A stretch of 45,931 nt of DNA from Bacteroidia bacterium (GTDB lineage: Bacteria; Bacteroidota; Bacteroidia; Bacteroidales; VadinHA17): contig JAPLDY010000086.1 in the NCBI GenBank assembly GCA_026391595.1, positions 1 through 45,931 of the forward strand, written 5' to 3'. Position numbers and translations under genes: made by a program. The notes beneath the pieces were generated by a model. That model was not told the origin of the DNA, searched no databases, and was given only the letters and a program-made list of their open reading frames with translations. Shown one piece after another: positions 45,160 to 45,931 of the stretch (position 1 is the first letter of the stretch; each line of letters opens with the position of its first letter).

Positions 45160-45807
45160 ATGCTCATTGTTGGAATAGCAGGAGGTACAGGTTCGGGAAA
45201 AACTACTGTCGTAAGAAAATTGATGGATAATCTGCCCACTGGTGTAGTGGTTGTAATGCCGCAGGACTCTTATTACAAAGACAATAGCGATATTCCTCTT
45301 AAGGAGAGACAGAAGATAAATTTCGACCACCCCGATTCTGTTGAATTCACGCTCCTTATCGATCACCTGAGACAGCTCAGGAAAGGTAAGTCCGTTGAGA
45401 TGCCAGTCTATTCCTATCTTACCTGTATAAGGGCGAAAGAAACAATCCCCATCAGGCCTGCTAAAGTTGTTCTGATTGAGGGAATACTCATCCTGGCCGA
45501 TGCGGGACTACGTGATATGCTTGATATTAAGGTATTTGTGGATGCTGACGCTGACGACAGGCTTGGACGCGTTATTCAACGCGACATAGTCGAACGGGGA
45601 CGCTCCGTAATGAAAGTCCTCGAAAGATATCATGATACTGTAAAACCTTCACATCTCCAGTTCATTGAGCCTTCAAAAAGATATGCCGACATAATTATCC
45701 CAGGAGGCGGAGAGAATCAGGTAGGAATCGAAGTGCTTATCTCTATAATTGAAAAACATCTGAAAAAGAAAAAAACTGTAAAAAATGCTGGGAACCATAA
45801 AAATTGA
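45160..45807 (+). CDS. udk: Uridine kinase
   Basis: 215 residues. Phosphorylates uridine/cytidine in salvage. Walker A GIAGGTGSGKTTVVRKL, the substrate loop MPQDSYYKDNS, FDHPDSVEF, and VVLIEGILILAD are typical. It is full length. The 3' end overlaps the next gene by 23 bases. Confidence 0.95.
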   Translation: MLIVGIAGGTGSGKTTVVRKLMDNLPTGVVVVMPQDSYYKDNSDIPLKERQKINFDHPDSVEFTLLIDHLRQLRKGKSVEMPVYSYLTCIRAKETIPIRPAKVVLIEGILILADAGLRDMLDIKVFVDADADDRLGRVIQRDIVERGRSVMKVLERYHDTVKPSHLQFIEPSKRYADIIIPGGGENQVGIEVLISIIEKHLKKKKTVKNAGNHKN

Positions 45808-45931
45808 AGATGTACTATTTCTCGATATCGAGACTGTTCCTCAAGCTGCATCAGCAGACTTACTTGATGAACCAATACAGGTCCTATGGGATAAAAAGTC
45901 TAAATTATTCCGTTCTCCTGAACAGAGTGCA
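45785..45931 (+). CDS. 3'-5' exonuclease (DnaQ/RNase H fold), N-terminal part
   Basis: The window ends inside this gene; 49 residues are visible from ATG 45785. They contain an exonuclease I motif, VLFLDIETVP (DxE metal-binding pair), the start of an RNase H-like 3'-5' exonuclease domain. The family after udk in Bacteroidetes is usually annotated as a predicted polysaccharide-synthesis-like or DNA polymerase-like exonuclease. The start overlaps the end of udk by 23 bases. The rest is outside the window. Confidence 0.7.
   Translation, partial: MLGTIKIEDVLFLDIETVPQAASADLLDEPIQVLWDKKSKLFRSPEQSA

Overview
The window looks like a chromosomal segment from a Bacteroidetes (Bacteroidota) bacterium, probably Bacteroidales-like. 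The evidence is the spc/alpha ribosomal operon order ending in rpoA-rplQ-eno, the gliding/type IX secretion marker genes gldD and gldE, two proteins with C-terminal type IX sorting domains, an L17 and an L25 with long charged tails, and several promoters of the Bacteroidetes type (TTTG, about 19 bases, TAnnTTTG). No tRNA, rRNA, CRISPR array, phage gene or insertion-sequence transposase was recognised. Nearly all genes are ordinary core genes. The placement below phylum level is inference.

Layout. 1-7178: end of the ribosomal/translation superoperon (rplO partial, secY, map, infA, rpmJ, rpsM, rpsK, rpsD, rpoA, rplQ), a terminator, then enolase. 7179-8049: a gene-free stretch with a palindromic repeat and a roughly 500-base highly structured RNA-like element that resembles the domain I region of a group II intron but has no reverse transcriptase and no visible domain V. 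8050-12306: a UbiD-family decarboxylase, a membrane-anchored SpoIIE-type phosphatase, and a convergent histidine kinase/receiver hybrid with a degraded ATPase domain. 12448-15490: two unknown secreted proteins, a DUF4870 membrane protein and PPK2. 15636-18485: hisS, then on the minus strand an ECF sigma factor with a membrane anti-sigma-like protein and a Spy/CpxP-like periplasmic protein. 18575-23148: YchF, a secreted M14 carboxypeptidase with sorting domain, and an alkaline-phosphatase-superfamily protein that has lost metal ligands.

23237-27069 (minus strand): ssb, gldE, gldD (frameshifted), a phosphopantetheinyl transferase and a geranylgeranylglyceryl phosphate synthase homologue. 27405-31541 (plus): HU, a 29-residue basic protein resembling bS22/mS38, ribonuclease G and DsbD. 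31570-39707: a DMT exporter, a small sorting-domain protein, an epimerase plus short-chain dehydrogenase pair, an M19 dipeptidase lipoprotein, and a minus-strand acyltransferase-SDR-VOC operon. 39845-45931: core genes hslR-like, pth, rplY, prs, engB, a MORN-repeat lipoprotein and manA on the minus strand, then udk and the start of a 3'-5' exonuclease on the plus strand.

How the parts connect: the first third supplies ribosomes, RNA polymerase and protein export. GldD/GldE and the sorting-domain proteins imply a type IX secretion/gliding apparatus encoded elsewhere. Several lipid-related enzymes (GGGP synthase, acyltransferase, SDRs, epimerase) suggest unusual membrane-lipid chemistry, but this is inferred from family membership only. 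The most notable items for follow-up are the structured RNA at about 7408-7910, the gldD frameshift at a homopolymer, the predicted pseudoenzyme at 21481, and the tiny bS22-like gene at 27699.
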